Positions 9,384 through 17,713 are shown, counted from the stretch's first letter. The stretch: DNA of 34,618 nucleotides from Patulibacter medicamentivorans (GCF_000240225.1 NZ_AGUD01000196.1:1-34618), one strand, 5' to 3'. Notes: generated by a model from the sequence alone, not told the origin. Numbers and translations are program-made.

Positions 9384-11395
9384 GCCTTCGCCTGCGCGCG
9401 CTGCGGCTGGTCGCGCACACCGAGGACGGGGCCTTCGGGCGCGATCTGCGCTTCGGCGACGGCCTGATCGTCCTGCGCGCCGAGAACTCGATGGGCAAGA
9501 CCACCGCGATCAACTCGATCCTCTACGCGATGGGGATGGAGGGGCTGATCACCGAGCGCCACGCGGTGCCCCTAACGGCGGCGATGACCCAGCAGCTGCA
9601 GGCCCCCGACGGCCGGGTGCTCAACGTCAGCGAGTCGGTGGTGTCCCTGCAGATCGAGAACGACCGCGGGCAGGTCGCCACGCTGGAGCGCTACGCCAAA
9701 CGGCAGACGGGGGACACGCGGACGATCCGCGCCTGGGATGCGCCGCGTCTGACCGCGCCAACACCCGACGACACCTTCCGCGACATGCTCGCCCGCGTCC
9801 AGGGGTCGGGCGTCGGGCAGATGGCGATCGGGCAGTGGCTGGAGCAGTTCATCGGCTGGGAGCTGCCGGTGATCGTGATGCCCGACGGCACCGAGCGGCG
9901 CCTGTACCCGGAGCTGATCATGGCCCTGATGTTCGTCGAGCAGCGAGGCGGCTGGGGCGGCATCCAAGCGGCGATGCCGACCTACGGCATCCCCGACGTG
10001 CGCAAGCGCGCCCGCGAGTACATCCTCGGCCTGACCGTCTACGAACGCCAGCGTCGCCGGCTGGAGCTGCGCCGCGCACTGGAGGAGCTGAAGCGCGACT
10101 GGACCGCGACGGTGCGCGCCGCGGAGTCCCAGCTGGGGGCAGTGGGCATCCGGCTGCAAGCTCCGGCCGACATCGACCCCGACTTCGGCGCCGACTCGCC
10201 GCTGCAAGCCTTCGACCTGCGCTCCTCGCGACCGCTCCCCGAGGAACTCTCCTCGGTCCGCAACGAGCTCGCGCAGCTCTCGGACGCGGCGGACACCGAC
10301 CGCAGCGACGCGACGCTGTCCATCGATGAGGCCCGCTTGCGAACCCTGGAGTCTCAGCTTCAGAACGCGATGTTCGACGTGCGTCAGCGCGAACGCGACC
10401 TGCAGCGCCTCCGTCGCGAGCAGGCCGACCTCGCCGAGCAGACCGACCGCCTCGACGAGGACCTCGTCCGCAACAAGGACGCTCAGCGCCTACAGGGATT
10501 CGGCGGCGAGCCCTGGACCGACGACGATCGCGACTGCCCAACCTGTCATCAGGTGCTACCGCCCACGCTGTTGGGGACCCTGGACCGCCCGACGATGACC
10601 GTCGAGCAGAACATCGCCTACATCGAGCAGCAGAAGGAGGTGGTCCGCGCCGCGCAGGACCGCGCCGCCGCGGAGATCCAGCGGACCTTCGAGGTGCAGA
10701 CCGCCGCACGGCAGGCGATCGCCGACACGCGCGCGGAGGTACGCGCGCTCCGCGACGCCCTCGTCCGGGCCCGCGGGGTGCCGTCGGCGGCCGACGTTCA
10801 GCGCCGCTTGAACCTCGAGCGGCGCATTGAGAGCCTAGCCGCGGCGGAGATCGAGCTTGGGGTGCTGCGCGACACCCTGACAGACGTCGCCGCGCGCGCC
10901 GCCGCCAACCGCGCCGAGATGACCGCGCTGCCCTCGGCCACGTTCACGCCGGCGGACGAGGCCCGCATCGCCCGCCTTCAGGAGGTCTTTCTCGACCAGC
11001 TGGGCTTCTACCACCCGGAGTCCCTGCCGCTGGGCGACCTCGAGATCTCGCGTGACAGCTACCTGCCGGCGGCCGGCAATGTCGACCTCGGCTTTCAGAT
11101 CTCCGCCAGCGATGGCATCCGGCTGATTTGGGCCTACCTGCTCGGGCTGCTCGAGACGTCGCGCACAGTCGCGACGCCGCACCCCGGACTGCTGATCTTC
11201 GATGAGCCCAGGCAGCAGTCGGCCAAGGAACGCAGCCTCGAGATGCTCCTTCAGCGTGCCGCCCGCGCCCGGGAGTACGGCGAGCAGGTGCTGTTCGCGA
11301 CCAGCGAGCCGCGCGCGAACCTCGACGCGATGCTCGCCGACATCGATGTGCAGTACGAGCCGATTGACGGGCGCCTGCTCATCCCGCGCAACTGA
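9380..11395 (+). CDS. Rad50/SMC-like ATPase with zinc hook
   Basis: The 671-residue protein has a split ATPase head. Walker A is AENSMGKTT at residues 34-42, with Ala in place of the first Gly of the P-loop. Walker B is LLIFDEP at 604-610, preceded by a degenerate signature (SASDGIRL) and followed by FATSEP where an H-loop His would be. The middle is long helix, with a CPTC zinc hook at residues 386-389 between charged coiled-coil arms, as in Rad50. Such proteins sense or tether DNA ends and dimerise through the hook. It is coupled to the upstream genes by a 4-bp overlap and is the likely sensor or motor of the operon. The altered P-loop and missing His suggest unusual ATP handling. Confidence 0.85.
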   Translation: MSLRLRALRLVAHTEDGAFGRDLRFGDGLIVLRAENSMGKTTAINSILYAMGMEGLITERHAVPLTAAMTQQLQAPDGRVLNVSESVVSLQIENDRGQVATLERYAKRQTGDTRTIRAWDAPRLTAPTPDDTFRDMLARVQGSGVGQMAIGQWLEQFIGWELPVIVMPDGTERRLYPELIMALMFVEQRGGWGGIQAAMPTYGIPDVRKRAREYILGLTVYERQRRRLELRRALEELKRDWTATVRAAESQLGAVGIRLQAPADIDPDFGADSPLQAFDLRSSRPLPEELSSVRNELAQLSDAADTDRSDATLSIDEARLRTLESQLQNAMFDVRQRERDLQRLRREQADLAEQTDRLDEDLVRNKDAQRLQGFGGEPWTDDDRDCPTCHQVLPPTLLGTLDRPTMTVEQNIAYIEQQKEVVRAAQDRAAAEIQRTFEVQTAARQAIADTRAEVRALRDALVRARGVPSAADVQRRLNLERRIESLAAAEIELGVLRDTLTDVAARAAANRAEMTALPSATFTPADEARIARLQEVFLDQLGFYHPESLPLGDLEISRDSYLPAAGNVDLGFQISASDGIRLIWAYLLGLLETSRTVATPHPGLLIFDEPRQQSAKERSLEMLLQRAARAREYGEQVLFATSEPRANLDAMLADIDVQYEPIDGRLLIPRN

Positions 11396-11759
11396 GCGCG
11401 CGCGGCGTGGGCCACGGGCTGATCGGCTCGCGTGGCTCTGTGTCGGCGCACACGTTGAGTGCCGCGGTCGGCGCGTCCGTGCCCAGTTGGACCGACGCAC
11501 GGCTGTCGTAGAGGTCGTTGAGCGTCGATGACTGCGGCGCCGGCGTTCACTGCCAGCGCCGCGGCGTCGCCGGTGTCGGGGGACGCCGCGGGGTGCTCTA
11601 CGCTTCCCTGAGCGCCACAGCCCAGGCGCCTCCTCCGAGCCGGTGTGCCCCACGCGCACAGGTGCCGGTGACGACGAGCAAGAGCTTCGCTCCGGGTGCA
11701 GGACCTTCCATTCCTCAGGGCTGGAGGGCGTGGGACTCCGGCAAGAAACGAGGACTGAG
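11396..11759. other. Intergenic region with terminator-like inverted repeat
   Basis: No gene is supported here. A perfect 10-bp inverted repeat (CCGCGGCGTC at 11559-11568, GACGCCGCGG at 11582-11591) with a 13-base loop could end transcription of the SMC operon. No promoter is convincing for the following gene. Confidence 0.4.
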
Positions 11760-12269
11760 ATGAATCACCGGAGCAGGAAGCAGGACGTGCGTCGCATCGC
11801 GTCGCGGGACGGCCTGAGCTACACCACGGCGCTGCGCACGCTCGAGGCTCAGGAGCGGCTGCTCGCTGGCCTCGAGGAGATGCTCAAGCGGCTGAGAGAT
11901 TTCCTGAACGAGCGGCCGCTGCACCGCCTGTGGCTGGTGCACGGCTTCGAGGAGGGCGACATCACGCTCGTCGACATCGACCAGGTGCCGCTCGGCGGCG
12001 GCGGGCGGCACGGCGTGCAGATGACGCTGATGCAGCCGGTGGTCTGGGAGGTCCTGCCGAAGGTCATCCCGGCCCGGGCCAGCGACGTCCCGTCGACCAA
12101 GGAGGTCGACAACCTCAAGCTGTTGCTGACCAACTACATCGACAGTGGCGAGCTCGGCAACGCGCGCGTGGCCGAGTGGCGCGTGGAGCGCGACGAGAGC
12201 GAGGTGCCCAGCGCGGGCACCGCGCGCGACGCGCAGTGGACGGTCACGTTGACGGTTGTGCCCGAGTAG
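11760..12269 (+). CDS. Hypothetical island protein
   Basis: This is 169 residues from ATG 11760, which has GAGG about seven bases upstream. The N-terminus (RKQDVRRIASRDGLSYTTAL) is Lys/Arg-rich and reads like a short helix-turn-helix segment often seen at the start of actinobacterial mobile-element proteins. A helical stretch (LEAQERLLAGLEEMLKRL) follows. The remainder alternates hydrophobic residues as in beta strands (WLVHGFEEGDITLVDI, QWTVTLTVVPE). There is no signal peptide or membrane segment. I do not recognise the family. It converges on the HEPN-like gene and lies downstream of the SMC operon, so it may be an accessory part of the island. Confidence 0.65.
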   Translation: MNHRSRKQDVRRIASRDGLSYTTALRTLEAQERLLAGLEEMLKRLRDFLNERPLHRLWLVHGFEEGDITLVDIDQVPLGGGGRHGVQMTLMQPVVWEVLPKVIPARASDVPSTKEVDNLKLLLTNYIDSGELGNARVAEWRVERDESEVPSAGTARDAQWTVTLTVVPE

Positions 12270-12388
12270 AGCGAGACCGTCGGCGCCTAGGCTGACGCCG
12301 CTTCGGGCGGTGTCGGCCCGGCGGGTCCGGTCACGCACGGAGTCGACTCGGACTCGGCGAGCAGGCACTGCCGGGAGTCGGTGATCTC

Positions 12389-13537
12389 TTATTTGACGGC
12401 GGACTGAGGCGCACGTATCGCCGCGCCGTTGCGCTGACCCATCGAGCCGGCATAGTCTGCTGATCGCGTCGGGTAGGCCGCTGTCGCGGCCCCCGTGGCG
12501 GCGCGGCGGCGCGCCTTGGCGATCGGTCCGAAGTCGCGCATGAGGGTGGCGTCGGTCATCTCGTGCGTCGATGCGCGCAGGCCGACGGGGCCGTCGAACG
12601 TCTCGGCTAGCGCGATGATGACCATCAGCACGCGGACGGCGTTCTCGCGTGTGCCGAAGCCGCCGGTGACGCCGTGCAGGATGGTATGGCGGTTGAGGCC
12701 GGGGTCGTCTGGGGCGGTGGTCGCGAAGCCGCGCTTGGCGAAGATCTCGGCGTCGATGACCTTCAGCGCGGGGTAGGTGACCATGCCGACGATGAGGTCG
12801 TCGGGGGTGCCCTCCTGGTCGGAGTCCAGTAGCTGCTCGAGCCGCCGGCCGACGCGCATGTTCTCGAGCACGCCGGACTTCTCGGCGATGACGCCCTCGA
12901 TGATCGGCAGCAGGGTGGAGACGGATGCGTGCCAGCGCTCGTCCTCCATGCAGTCGAGCGCCTCCGCCAGCTGGTCCTTCCAGCGTGCCAGCGACGGGGA
13001 CGCCAACAGGCCCTCACAGATCCACGTCCATGCCGCAGAGGCCGGGGCGACGGAGTCGACGCTGCGGCGCAGGTCGTGCGGGGCGTGGGCCTCGACCTGC
13101 TCGAGGACGTCGCGCAGGAAGGTCGCGTCCAGCGGCCGGTAGATCCCGGCGCGCGCGTAGAAGTCGCCGATCTCGCGGGCGACCATCATGACGTCCAGGC
13201 CGTCGAAGACGCGCTGGCCGGCAGGGCTCTCGGCCCACGTCCGGACGCGCTCGGCGCTCTGGTCGAGCGCGAGCTGCGCGGACTGCGCGAACTGGTGGAT
13301 CTCGGCCGCGGTCTTGAGGACCGACTTGCCCTGCGGGGTCTCCGACCAGCGCTCGTAGCTGTCGGCAAACGCGCGCGCCCTGTTCTTGGCCCGCTCTACG
13401 AACCCGATCATCGTCTGCAGCGCGGGCGTCAGCGCGCCAGCGAGATTGTCGGTACGCAATGCGGACTCCTCCAGAGATGACTCGGGCTCGTCGGCCTGTT
13501 CGTCGATGGGCATTGCCTCCAGGGTAGGCACCGACAT
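12389..13537 (-). CDS. Protein with HEPN-like R-x4-H motif
   Basis: From ATG 13537 the protein has 382 residues; ATG 13513 (374 residues), with GGAGG very close to it, is an alternative start. The N-terminal third is helical with two similar segments, RWSETPQGKSV and TWAESPAGQRV. The middle is mostly helical. Near the C-terminus LNRHTILHGV contains Arg283 and His288, fitting the R-[polar]-x3-H signature of HEPN ribonucleases, followed by a conserved-looking GFGTRENAVRVLMVI helix. HEPN proteins are frequent toxins and abortive-infection effectors, so a defence role is plausible. It is the last gene before the right attachment repeat and runs convergent to the 11760 gene. Function is inferred from this motif and context only. 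Confidence 0.65.
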   Translation of the reverse strand: MSVPTLEAMPIDEQADEPESSLEESALRTDNLAGALTPALQTMIGFVERAKNRARAFADSYERWSETPQGKSVLKTAAEIHQFAQSAQLALDQSAERVRTWAESPAGQRVFDGLDVMMVAREIGDFYARAGIYRPLDATFLRDVLEQVEAHAPHDLRRSVDSVAPASAAWTWICEGLLASPSLARWKDQLAEALDCMEDERWHASVSTLLPIIEGVIAEKSGVLENMRVGRRLEQLLDSDQEGTPDDLIVGMVTYPALKVIDAEIFAKRGFATTAPDDPGLNRHTILHGVTGGFGTRENAVRVLMVIIALAETFDGPVGLRASTHEMTDATLMRDFGPIAKARRRAATGAATAAYPTRSADYAGSMGQRNGAAIRAPQSAVK

Positions 13538-13680
13538 CCGGTCATTCGGACACCGGCAAGTGATGCAGTCGGCGGGGCGCCCGTGGGTTGCGTCCCGGTC
13601 GGAGCGCCGCCCAACCGCAACCACGCTTCCCCCGGCCTCGCCTCCATGATCCCAGTCACGCCGGCTTCAGCTTTGCGCGA

Positions 13681-13696
13681 CACGCGCAAGCGCGTG
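13681..13696. repeat. Palindrome near the right island end
   Basis: CACGCGC (13681-13687) and GCGCGTG (13690-13696) form a perfect 7-bp inverted repeat with two bases between, 52 bases inside the right boundary. It could be a recombinase accessory site or a small hairpin. The surrounding 13538-13747 stretch holds no gene I can support. Confidence 0.35.
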
Positions 13697-13747
13697 GACG
13701 CGACGCTAGACCCGAATCTCAACCCCACGCCAAACGCGTGTCCCACG

Positions 13748-13760
13748 CCCGTCGCTCCCG
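13748..13760. repeat. attR: second copy of the tRNA-Asp 3' end
   Basis: This is identical to 2267-2279 over 13 bases and then diverges on both sides. No other part of a tRNA precedes it, as expected if insertion regenerated the tRNA at the left end. A strong terminator starts 11 bases later, in the position expected for the host tRNA's original terminator. Confidence 0.65.
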
Positions 13761-13770
13761 CCTTCAGGGG

Positions 13771-13794
13771 AACCCCGCTACGGCGGGGTTTTTT
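13771..13794 (+). terminator. Strong rho-independent terminator
   Basis: AACCCCGC (13771-13778), loop TACG, GCGGGGTT (13783-13790) and TTTT form a perfect 8-bp stem with a T tract. On the reverse strand the flanking sequence is less T-rich, so it fits plus-strand termination, most likely of the ancestral tRNA-Asp transcript. It may also serve the AraC-type gene ending at 13821. Confidence 0.8.
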
Positions 13795-13820
13795 CGTTCC
13801 GGGTTCCGGCCCGCCGGCGC

Positions 13821-14891
13821 TCAGGACGTGGAGATGCGCACCGCGCTCGGCGGCTGGCCGTGCCAGCGCTTGAACGCGTGCGTGAACGCCGTAGGATCGG
13901 CGTAGCCGACACGCCCGGCGACCTCGCAGACCGGCAGCCCGACGGTCTGCAGCAGCTCCAGCGCGAGCGTCATCGCGACCTCTTGGCGCAGCGCGCGGTA
14001 GCTCGTGCCCTCGGCGGCGAGGTGGCGGCGCAACGTGCGGACGTCGAAGTTGAGCCGCGTTGCGATCCGCGCGAGGGTCGGCATCGCCGAGGGGGTCTCG
14101 AGCAGCAGCGCGCGCACGTGCGCCGACGTCCCCGCGCGGCGCCGGCGCGCGTCCAGCAGCCGCACGCACTCCTGCTCGCACGCGCGGCGGGTCGCCGCGT
14201 CGGCCTGCTGCGGTGCCAGGTCGAGGTCGGCGGCTTCCATTTCGAGCACGTTGCAGGGTCCGCCGGCGAGGACCGGCACGGCGGGCTCGACTGCGGCGAG
14301 CGCCTGCGCGCGCGCCGCGCGCAACCGTGTCCGCAGCCGCAGATGCGCCTGTCGCGGATCGCCGAGGATCATGCGCAGGAAGACGAGGATCGCCGCCAGA
14401 TCGCGCTCGATCAGCAGATCGCGGACGTCGGCGGGGATCTCGTCGTCGTCGGCGTGCAGCAGGATGCGTCGCCCGTCGCGCTCCAGGCTGACCCGTGCGA
14501 AGCCGGAGCTGAGCTCCCAGAACCGCATGGCGATCGCGAGCGTGTCGCCGAGCGTGGCAGAGGTCAGCAGCGCGAAGCCGAACACGCCGAACGTGCTGAT
14601 CGTCGTCCGCACGCCGGCGTCCACTCCCAGTCCCGGGAGGTCGCCGAGGGCCGCGATCAGGTTGCGCGCGATCGCGATCTCCTGTCCCGCCTCGACCCGG
14701 ACCTCGGGGTCGTCGACGTCGGCGTGGGTCAGTCCGGTGCCCGCCACGACCTGCTCGACCGTCAGCCCGTGGGCGCACCCCGACTCGACCAGCATCCGCA
14801 GGCCGGCCCCGGCGCGCACGAAGTCCCAGCTCGGCGTGGGCACGCTGCGCATCATGTCCGATTCGACCAGGTCGGCGTCCGATCCCGTCAT
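13821..14891 (-). CDS. AraC-family transcriptional regulator
   Basis: This 356-residue protein has an N-terminal ligand-sensing domain of the AraC 'arabinose-binding' (OruR/ArgR-like) type, including GLGVDAGVRTTISTFGVFGFALL near residues 87-110. A C-terminal double helix-turn-helix contains ARIATRLNFDVRTLRRHL, VAGRVGYADPTAFTHAF and KRWHGQPPSAVR, which is diagnostic for the family. It is divergent from the flavin monooxygenase with only 26 bases between the longest starts, so it very likely controls that gene. A shorter start at the Met pair near 14855 would widen the shared promoter region and is quite possible. No good ribosome site decides. Confidence 0.92.
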   Translation of the reverse strand: MTGSDADLVESDMMRSVPTPSWDFVRAGAGLRMLVESGCAHGLTVEQVVAGTGLTHADVDDPEVRVEAGQEIAIARNLIAALGDLPGLGVDAGVRTTISTFGVFGFALLTSATLGDTLAIAMRFWELSSGFARVSLERDGRRILLHADDDEIPADVRDLLIERDLAAILVFLRMILGDPRQAHLRLRTRLRAARAQALAAVEPAVPVLAGGPCNVLEMEAADLDLAPQQADAATRRACEQECVRLLDARRRRAGTSAHVRALLLETPSAMPTLARIATRLNFDVRTLRRHLAAEGTSYRALRQEVAMTLALELLQTVGLPVCEVAGRVGYADPTAFTHAFKRWHGQPPSAVRISTS

Positions 14892-14911
14892 TCACGCCGC
14901 GCCACGCTCCT

Positions 14912-14922
14912 GACACGGTGTC
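14912..14922. promoter_or_regulatory. Dyad GACAC-G-GTGTC in the divergent promoter
   Basis: This perfect 5-bp dyad with one central base lies between the AraC regulator and the monooxygenase and covers the latter's possible GTG start. Its position suits a regulator-binding site. AraC proteins usually bind direct repeats, so it may serve another factor. Confidence 0.35.
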
Positions 14923-16402
14923 CAGCATGAAGCGCACTCCCACGATCGCGATCATCGGCGGCGCCATGTCGGGCTTGTGCATGGCGGCCAAGCTCAAGGC
15001 GGCGGGCATCACCACCTTCACGATCTACGAGCAGGGCTCCCAGCTCGGTGGCACCTGGCGCGACAACACCTACCCGGGCCTCACCTGCGACGTGCCGTCC
15101 CGCTTCTACCAGTTCCGGTTCGCGCCCAACCCGGACTGGTCGCGGTGGTTCTCGGGCGGCGCGGAGATCTGGCGCTACTTCGACGGGATCGCCGACCGGC
15201 TCGGCCTGCGCGAGCACGTCGAGCTGAACAGCGAGGTCGTAGACGCGCGCTTCGAGGGCCAGCGGTGGACCGTGGCGTTCGCCGACGGTCGCGAGATCGA
15301 GGTGGACTTCCTGATCTCCGCGTGCGGCCTGCTGCGGGTGCCGCGCTACCCGGACATCCCGGGCCTCGACAGCTTCGACGGCGCGGCCTTCCACTCGGCC
15401 CGCTGGGACCACGAGGTGCCCGTCGCCGGCCGGCGCGTGGGCCTGATCGGGACCGGCTCGACCGGTGCCCAGATCGTCGGCGCGCTCGGCGGCGTCGCGG
15501 GCGACCTGAAGATGTTCCAGCGGACCGCGCAGTGGGTCTTCCCGATGTACAACCCGCGCTTCTCGCGGCTCACGCGCGCGCTCCACCGCCGCTTCCCGAA
15601 GCTCGACACGCTCGCCTACGACGCCTGCCGGGCCACGATCGACTGGGTGGCCATGGCGCTCGTCGCCCCGGGGCGACGTCGTGACGCGATCCAGGCCATC
15701 TGCCGCCGGCACCTGCGCAAGAAGGTGGCCGACCCGGACCTGCGCGTCGCGCTGACCCCCGGCTACGAGCCGATGTGCAAGCGGATCGTGATCTCGTCGG
15801 ACTTCTACCCGGCGATCCAGCGCGACGACGTCCACCTGATCACCGACGGCATCGAGCGGGTCGAGCCCCGGGGCGTTCGCACGGCGGACGGCACGCTGCA
15901 CGAGCTCGACGTGCTCGTGCTCGCCACCGGCTTCGACGCGCACGCCTACTTCCAGCCGATGACGCTGACCGGCCGCGACGGTCTGACGCTCCGGGAGGCG
16001 TGGGCGGACGGTCCCCGCGGCTACATGACCGTCGCGCTGCCCGGGTTCCCGAACTTCTTCATGCTCATGGGTCCGCACAGCCCGGTCGGCAACTACAGCC
16101 TCACGGAGATCGCCGAGACGCAGGCCGGCTACGTCGTGCAGTGGATCGAGTTGTGGCGCGACGGCCGCTACGGGGCCGCCGAGCCGCGCCAGGACGCGAC
16201 CGATCGCTTCAACGCGCGGCTGCGCGAGGCGATCCCGGGCACCGTCTGGGCGAGCGGCTGCAACAGCTGGTACCTGGACGAGGACGGGATCCCGGAGCTG
16301 TGGGCGTGGGCGCCCAAGCGCCACCGGCAGGAGCTCAGCGCCCCGCGGCTCCACGACTTCGAACTCGAGCCGGTCGCCGTGCCGGCGGTCGCTCCGGGTT
16401 GA
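14918..16402 (+). CDS. Flavin-containing monooxygenase, Baeyer-Villiger type
   Basis: From GTG 14918 the protein has 494 residues; ATG 14927 is three codons shorter and equally plausible. The FAD-binding motif is GGAMSG (residues 14-19), with Ala at the second glycine position. The Baeyer-Villiger fingerprint FDGAAFHSARWD starts at residue 153 (F-x-G-x3-H-x3-W). The NADPH-binding motif GTGSTGAQI follows. GGTWRDNTYPG and CDVPSRFYQF are typical of this group. The enzymes use NADPH and O2 to insert oxygen into ketones or to oxidise heteroatoms; the substrate cannot be told from sequence. Divergent transcription from an AraC regulator suggests induction by a substrate-like ligand, as in steroid or alkane catabolism. 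Confidence 0.92.
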   Translation: MSSMKRTPTIAIIGGAMSGLCMAAKLKAAGITTFTIYEQGSQLGGTWRDNTYPGLTCDVPSRFYQFRFAPNPDWSRWFSGGAEIWRYFDGIADRLGLREHVELNSEVVDARFEGQRWTVAFADGREIEVDFLISACGLLRVPRYPDIPGLDSFDGAAFHSARWDHEVPVAGRRVGLIGTGSTGAQIVGALGGVAGDLKMFQRTAQWVFPMYNPRFSRLTRALHRRFPKLDTLAYDACRATIDWVAMALVAPGRRRDAIQAICRRHLRKKVADPDLRVALTPGYEPMCKRIVISSDFYPAIQRDDVHLITDGIERVEPRGVRTADGTLHELDVLVLATGFDAHAYFQPMTLTGRDGLTLREAWADGPRGYMTVALPGFPNFFMLMGPHSPVGNYSLTEIAETQAGYVVQWIELWRDGRYGAAEPRQDATDRFNARLREAIPGTVWASGCNSWYLDEDGIPELWAWAPKRHRQELSAPRLHDFELEPVAVPAVAPG

Positions 16403-16436
16403 CCGTCGCGCGGGTCTCGCGGTCCGGTCGCCCGGC

Positions 16437-16465
16437 CTGACAGGCTCGACGGCCGCCGCTACGAT
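16437..16465 (+). promoter_or_regulatory. Promoter of the HhH-GPD gene, leaderless type
   Basis: CTGACA (16437-16442), a 17-base spacer and TACGAT (16460-16465) closely fit sigma-70 consensus. The GTG start at 16472 is six bases after the -10, so transcription should begin at or next to the start codon. Confidence 0.7.
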
Positions 16466-16471
16466 CGATTC

Positions 16472-17038
16472 GTGTCCGGTCCCGATCGCCTCTACTTCAC
16501 GGAGTCCGACGAGGCGAACGCGCTGATCGCCGCCGATCCGATGGCGCTGCTGGTCGGCTTCGTGCTCGACCAGCAGGTGACGGTCCAGAAGGCGTTCATG
16601 GGGCCGCTGGTGCTGCGGGAGCGGCTCGGGTCGCTCGACGCGGACGCGATCGCCAGCGCCGATCTCGAGGCGATCTTCCGGGAGAAGCCGGCGATCCACC
16701 GCTTCCCCGGATCGATGGCCGAACGGGTCCAGGCGATGGCCGCGCACGTCCGCGACCACTACGACGGCGACGCCGCGCGGGTCTGGACCGACGCCGCCGA
16801 CGCGGCGGCGCTGCGGGCCAACCTCGCCGCGCTGCCGGGCTTCGGCGAGATGAAGATCAAGTCGCTCGGCTCGGTGCTGGCTCACCGCTTCGGGGTCGCG
16901 GCCGCCGAGGAGCTGGTGCCGTGGCACCCGACGCTCGGCAACGTCGACTCGCCGCAGGCGCTGTCCGACTACCAGGCGATGAAGAAGCTCCACAAGGCCG
17001 AGTGGACGAAGGCCGCCGGCCCGCCGGCGTCGGCATGA
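16472..17038 (+). CDS. HhH-GPD-type base-excision DNA glycosylase
   Basis: This 188-residue protein matches the small actinobacterial HhH-GPD family. The N-terminal half has DPMALLVGFVLDQQVTVQKA, and the helix-hairpin-helix is LPGFGEMKIKSLGSVL. A downstream HPTLGNVDS supplies the conserved catalytic Asp (about residue 159). The lysine of bifunctional enzymes and the C-terminal Cys cluster for an iron-sulfur centre are absent, so it is likely a monofunctional glycosylase that removes damaged bases in the cytoplasm. Substrate is unknown. The GTG start is supported by an excellent promoter ending six bases upstream and no room for a ribosome site, implying a leaderless mRNA. The thioesterase follows after 79 bases. 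Confidence 0.88.
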   Translation: MSGPDRLYFTESDEANALIAADPMALLVGFVLDQQVTVQKAFMGPLVLRERLGSLDADAIASADLEAIFREKPAIHRFPGSMAERVQAMAAHVRDHYDGDAARVWTDAADAAALRANLAALPGFGEMKIKSLGSVLAHRFGVAAAEELVPWHPTLGNVDSPQALSDYQAMKKLHKAEWTKAAGPPASA

Positions 17039-17117
17039 TGGCGTGAGGGCCGGCCGCGCCGCCGGGCCGCGCCGTCTCCCGCGATCGCCGGCGGCGCGGG
17101 CCTGCTAGGAATCGCCG

Positions 17118-17549
17118 ATGCCCGACGCCGCGCCGCCGACCCTCGCGGACTTCCCCTTCGCCAGCACGATCACGACGCGCTGGAAGGACAACGACGTCTA
17201 CGGCCACGTCAACAACGTCGAGTACTACTCGTACTTCGACAGCGCGATCAACAGCTTCCTGATCCGCGAGGGCGGGCTCGAGATCGCCACCGGCGACGCG
17301 ATCGGCGTCTGCGCCCAGTCCCAGTGCCGCTTCCTGGCCTCGGTCAGCTTCCCCGGCGACGTCCGCTGCGGAGTCCGGGTCGGCCGGCTCGGCACCTCCA
17401 GCGTCACCTACGAGCTGGGCCTCTTCGACGACGCCGCGACGCTCGTCGCCGAGGGCACGTTCACCCACGTCTTCGTCGACCGCGAGACGCGGCGGCCGGT
17501 GCCGATCCCGGCGGGGTTGCGGGAGGCGCTGGGGCGGCTGGTGGGGTGA
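17118..17549 (+). CDS. Acyl-CoA thioesterase, 4HBT/YbgC-like hot-dog fold
   Basis: This 143-residue single hot-dog domain contains RWKDNDVYGHVNNVEYYSYFD near residues 18-38, with the acidic residue and GHVNN motif that define 4-hydroxybenzoyl-CoA-type thioesterases. The remaining strands (CRFLASVSFPGDVRCGVRV, EGTFTHVFVDRETRRPVPIP) fit the fold through to the end. It should hydrolyse an acyl-CoA in the cytoplasm; the acyl group is not predictable. A -10-like TAGGAA starts 12 bases before the ATG, the same distance as in two neighbouring genes, so it may also be leaderless. Confidence 0.9.
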   Translation: MPDAAPPTLADFPFASTITTRWKDNDVYGHVNNVEYYSYFDSAINSFLIREGGLEIATGDAIGVCAQSQCRFLASVSFPGDVRCGVRVGRLGTSSVTYELGLFDDAATLVAEGTFTHVFVDRETRRPVPIPAGLREALGRLVG

Positions 17550-17642
17550 GGTGGGCTGACCCCGAGTGGGGGAGGGACGGGGGACGCGCCGGCAGCGTGA
17601 CCCGCGCGTGCGCGGCACCCTGGGGCCGGTCTAGTGGCAGGC

Positions 17643-17660
17643 CAGGCCACCGGTGTGGCC
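17643..17660 (+). terminator. Hairpin after the thioesterase gene
   Basis: AGGCCAC (17643-17649), loop CGGT, GTGGCCT (17654-17660), then TCC. The 7-bp stem is perfect but there is only a weak T tract. Confidence 0.45.
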
Positions 17661-17713
17661 TTCCGCTCGCGGACCGAGGCTAGGTCGATGCGCTGTGCTC
17701 ACCCCTGGGTGGA

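Noticed and set aside
13429-15021. 530-residue minus-strand frame across the right island boundary
   Set aside because: It overlaps the AraC gene in another frame, reads through the terminator and att repeat, and has no domain.
14888-16993. 701-residue minus-strand open frame
   Set aside because: It lies antisense to the clearly real monooxygenase and glycosylase, has low-complexity Arg/Val/Gly/His composition and no domain; it is a GC-driven shadow.
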